A stretch of 64,000 nt of DNA from Gimesia chilikensis (GTDB lineage Bacteria; Planctomycetota; Planctomycetia; Planctomycetales; Planctomycetaceae), in assembly GCF_008329715.1 (NCBI RefSeq), contig NZ_VTSR01000005.1, positions 1 through 64,000 on the forward strand, read 5' to 3'. The position numbers and the translations under genes are program-made. Positions 62,601 to 64,000 of the stretch are shown one piece after another. The notes under the pieces are model-generated. The model searched no databases, was not told the DNA's origin, and worked only from the letters and a program-made list of their open reading frames with translations. Position 1 is the first letter of the stretch. Each line of letters opens with the position of its first letter.

Positions 62601-63998
62601 ATGAACGCTCCATCCTCAACGAATATAGAAAGTGGAAACTCCTTGGCGGATCCTAAACGAGAAGAACTACAAGTCAAAGCGAAACGAGCCATCCTGGTCT
62701 CGGTCATCTCTCCTTCGAGTCATATCAATAAAGAGCAGGCCCTGGATGAATTAAAGGGGCTGGTCGAAACGGCGGGTGTGAAGGTTGTAGGCACCCTGGT
62801 ACAGAGTCGCGAAAATCCTCATCCGGCAACCTGCCTCGGTAAAGGAAAACTGGCTGAGCTGAAATCAATGGTCAAACCCGTTGATGCCGAGTTGATCATC
62901 TTTGATAACAATCTGTCCCCTTCTCAGGGACGAAATATTGAAGAAGAGACTGGTACGATCATCGTGGACCGTAGCGAATTGATCCTCGATATTTTCGCAA
63001 CCCACGCCAAAACCTATGAAGCGAAACTGCAAGTCGAACTGGCGCAGCTGCTCTATTTCCGTCCGCGTCTGAAACGCTTGTGGACCCACCTTGAGCGTAT
63101 CGAAGGGGGTGTGGGTGCTGGTCGTGGCCCTGGTGAAAAGCAGCTGGAAACCGACCGTCGACTGTTGGATAAACGCGTGGCTGAATTGAAGCGTAAACTG
63201 TCCGAAGTTGAAAAGCGTCGCGAGCGCACTGTTTCCAATCGATTCCAGCAACTCACGGTCTCGCTGGTTGGTTATACCAACGCGGGAAAAAGTACGCTGA
63301 TGAATGCGCTCACCGGCGCGGACGTCTACATCGCGGACCAGTTGTTTGCCACGCTGGATACCCGTACGCGACGCTGGGAGCTTCCACACTGGGGAGAGAT
63401 CCTGCTGAGTGACACGGTTGGATTCGTTCGCAACTTGCCTCACCATCTGGTGGCCTCATTCAAGTCAACTCTGGAAGAAGCCCGGCAGGCTGACCTGCTG
63501 TTGCATGTGGTTGACAGCAGCAATCCGGAAGTGGAGCATCATATCAAAACCGTTAACAGTGTGCTTGAGGAAATCGGCATCGACTACTCGAACGCACTGC
63601 TGGTATTCAACAAAAGCGATAAGGTGGAAGACCGCTCCAAGCTCGATGTCCTCCGACTGAAATACGAGAATGCAATCACCGTCAGCGCGGTATCTGGTGA
63701 GGGACTCGACCGACTCTCCCAGGCAGTCATCGATCGACTGGCTTCCGGCTATGTTATTGTCGAAATCGAAACCCCCGTCGGAAACGGCAAACTGCTCTCT
63801 CAACTCGAAGAGCATTCGCTGATCCTCTCACGGGAGTATTCCAGCGACGACACTCGCGTTACCTACCGAGCCCGGATTGCACGTCGCTTTCTCCCCGTGC
63901 TGAAGAGCAGCGAAGACACCGAAATCCGAATCCATGATGACGGGGACCAGGGAGCCCCGAATCAGCTACAGCACGAAGAATCCATCCACGAGGTTTAG
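62601..63998 (+). CDS. hflX: HflX ribosome-rescue GTPase
   Basis: A 465-residue GTPase of the HflX family, which splits stalled 70S ribosomes. The N-terminal HflX domain is identified by the motif ERIEGGVGAGRGPGEKQLE, with RRLLDKRVAELKRKL forming a helical linker. The G domain then has G1 GYTNAGKST (224-232), G3 DTVGFVRNLP and G4 NKSD, and a C-terminal extension follows. The gene starts at ATG 62601 with no visible strong ribosome site, and ends inside the window at 63998. Confidence 0.96.
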   Translation: MNAPSSTNIESGNSLADPKREELQVKAKRAILVSVISPSSHINKEQALDELKGLVETAGVKVVGTLVQSRENPHPATCLGKGKLAELKSMVKPVDAELIIFDNNLSPSQGRNIEEETGTIIVDRSELILDIFATHAKTYEAKLQVELAQLLYFRPRLKRLWTHLERIEGGVGAGRGPGEKQLETDRRLLDKRVAELKRKLSEVEKRRERTVSNRFQQLTVSLVGYTNAGKSTLMNALTGADVYIADQLFATLDTRTRRWELPHWGEILLSDTVGFVRNLPHHLVASFKSTLEEARQADLLLHVVDSSNPEVEHHIKTVNSVLEEIGIDYSNALLVFNKSDKVEDRSKLDVLRLKYENAITVSAVSGEGLDRLSQAVIDRLASGYVIVEIETPVGNGKLLSQLEEHSLILSREYSSDDTRVTYRARIARRFLPVLKSSEDTEIRIHDDGDQGAPNQLQHEESIHEV

Positions 63999-64000
63999 TT

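Overview
The window looks like chromosomal DNA of a planctomycete, most likely a Gimesia-like member of the Planctomycetales (inferred from gene content alone). The lineage markers are three DUF1559 pilin-like proteins, a cysteine-rich protein with YTV-type repeats (a planctomycete cell-wall repeat), two secreted sulfatases, two BlaI/BlaR-type regulator pairs, an ECF sigma/FecR pair, SGNH and CocE hydrolases, and a Lys/Ala-rich histone H1-like protein. No phage, transposase, rRNA or CRISPR array was seen. There is one tRNA, tRNA-Arg(ACG).

Region by region. 1-1349 is a long non-coding stretch with three copies of a REP-like element and a 21-22 bp phased repeat. 1350-3600 holds a sulfatase and two small membrane proteins on the minus strand. 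3787-6437 is a BlaI/M56 sensor pair behind a nested palindromic operator. 7078-9261 holds a SulP anion transporter and a YaiI-type protein. 9368-12767 holds a lipoprotein and two tandem DUF1559 genes. 12829-15509 is a VCBS/TPR secreted pair. 15868-20521 is a second BlaI/M56 pair whose sensor is 1374 residues long. 20712-23469 holds CocE-type and SGNH hydrolases. 23490-25104 holds the tRNA and two Tyr/Gly/Arg-rich secreted proteins. 25431-29874 holds a fumarylacetoacetase-family enzyme and an ABC exporter with its HlyD subunit. 30388-32320 holds a pilin-like protein and an OmpA-type lipoprotein. 32317-35993 is a sulfatase/MarC/polytopic-protein operon. 36159-38400 holds an oxidoreductase and a LarA-like protein that appears to lack the catalytic residues.

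38630-41870 groups an ECF sigma factor, a short PspA-like coiled-coil protein and an unusual protein made of a DNA-binding-like head, acidic repeats and one membrane anchor. 42087-44615 holds a secreted hydrolase-like protein, a HAD phosphatase and a methyltransferase. 44999-48266 is an ECF sigma, FecR anti-sigma, DUF1559 pilin and small lipoprotein cluster that looks like one regulated surface-protein unit.

48487-56563 is a surface-glycan island: WecE-type aminotransferase, HTTM protein, WbqC, family 2 glycosyltransferase, NeuD/PglD-type acyltransferase and a large polytopic protein. It is flanked on the left by a truncated, frameshifted, inverted copy of the N-terminal part of that polytopic protein. 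The right end (56862-63998) holds the YTV protein, a sugar isomerase-like enzyme, the histone H1-like protein, a transglutaminase-like protein and HflX.

Taken together, most of the window concerns the cell envelope: exported sulfatases and hydrolases, pilin-like and cysteine-rich surface proteins, glycan synthesis, and three sets of membrane-linked regulators. Positions, motifs and hairpins were read by eye. Family assignments come from recognised motifs, not database searches.
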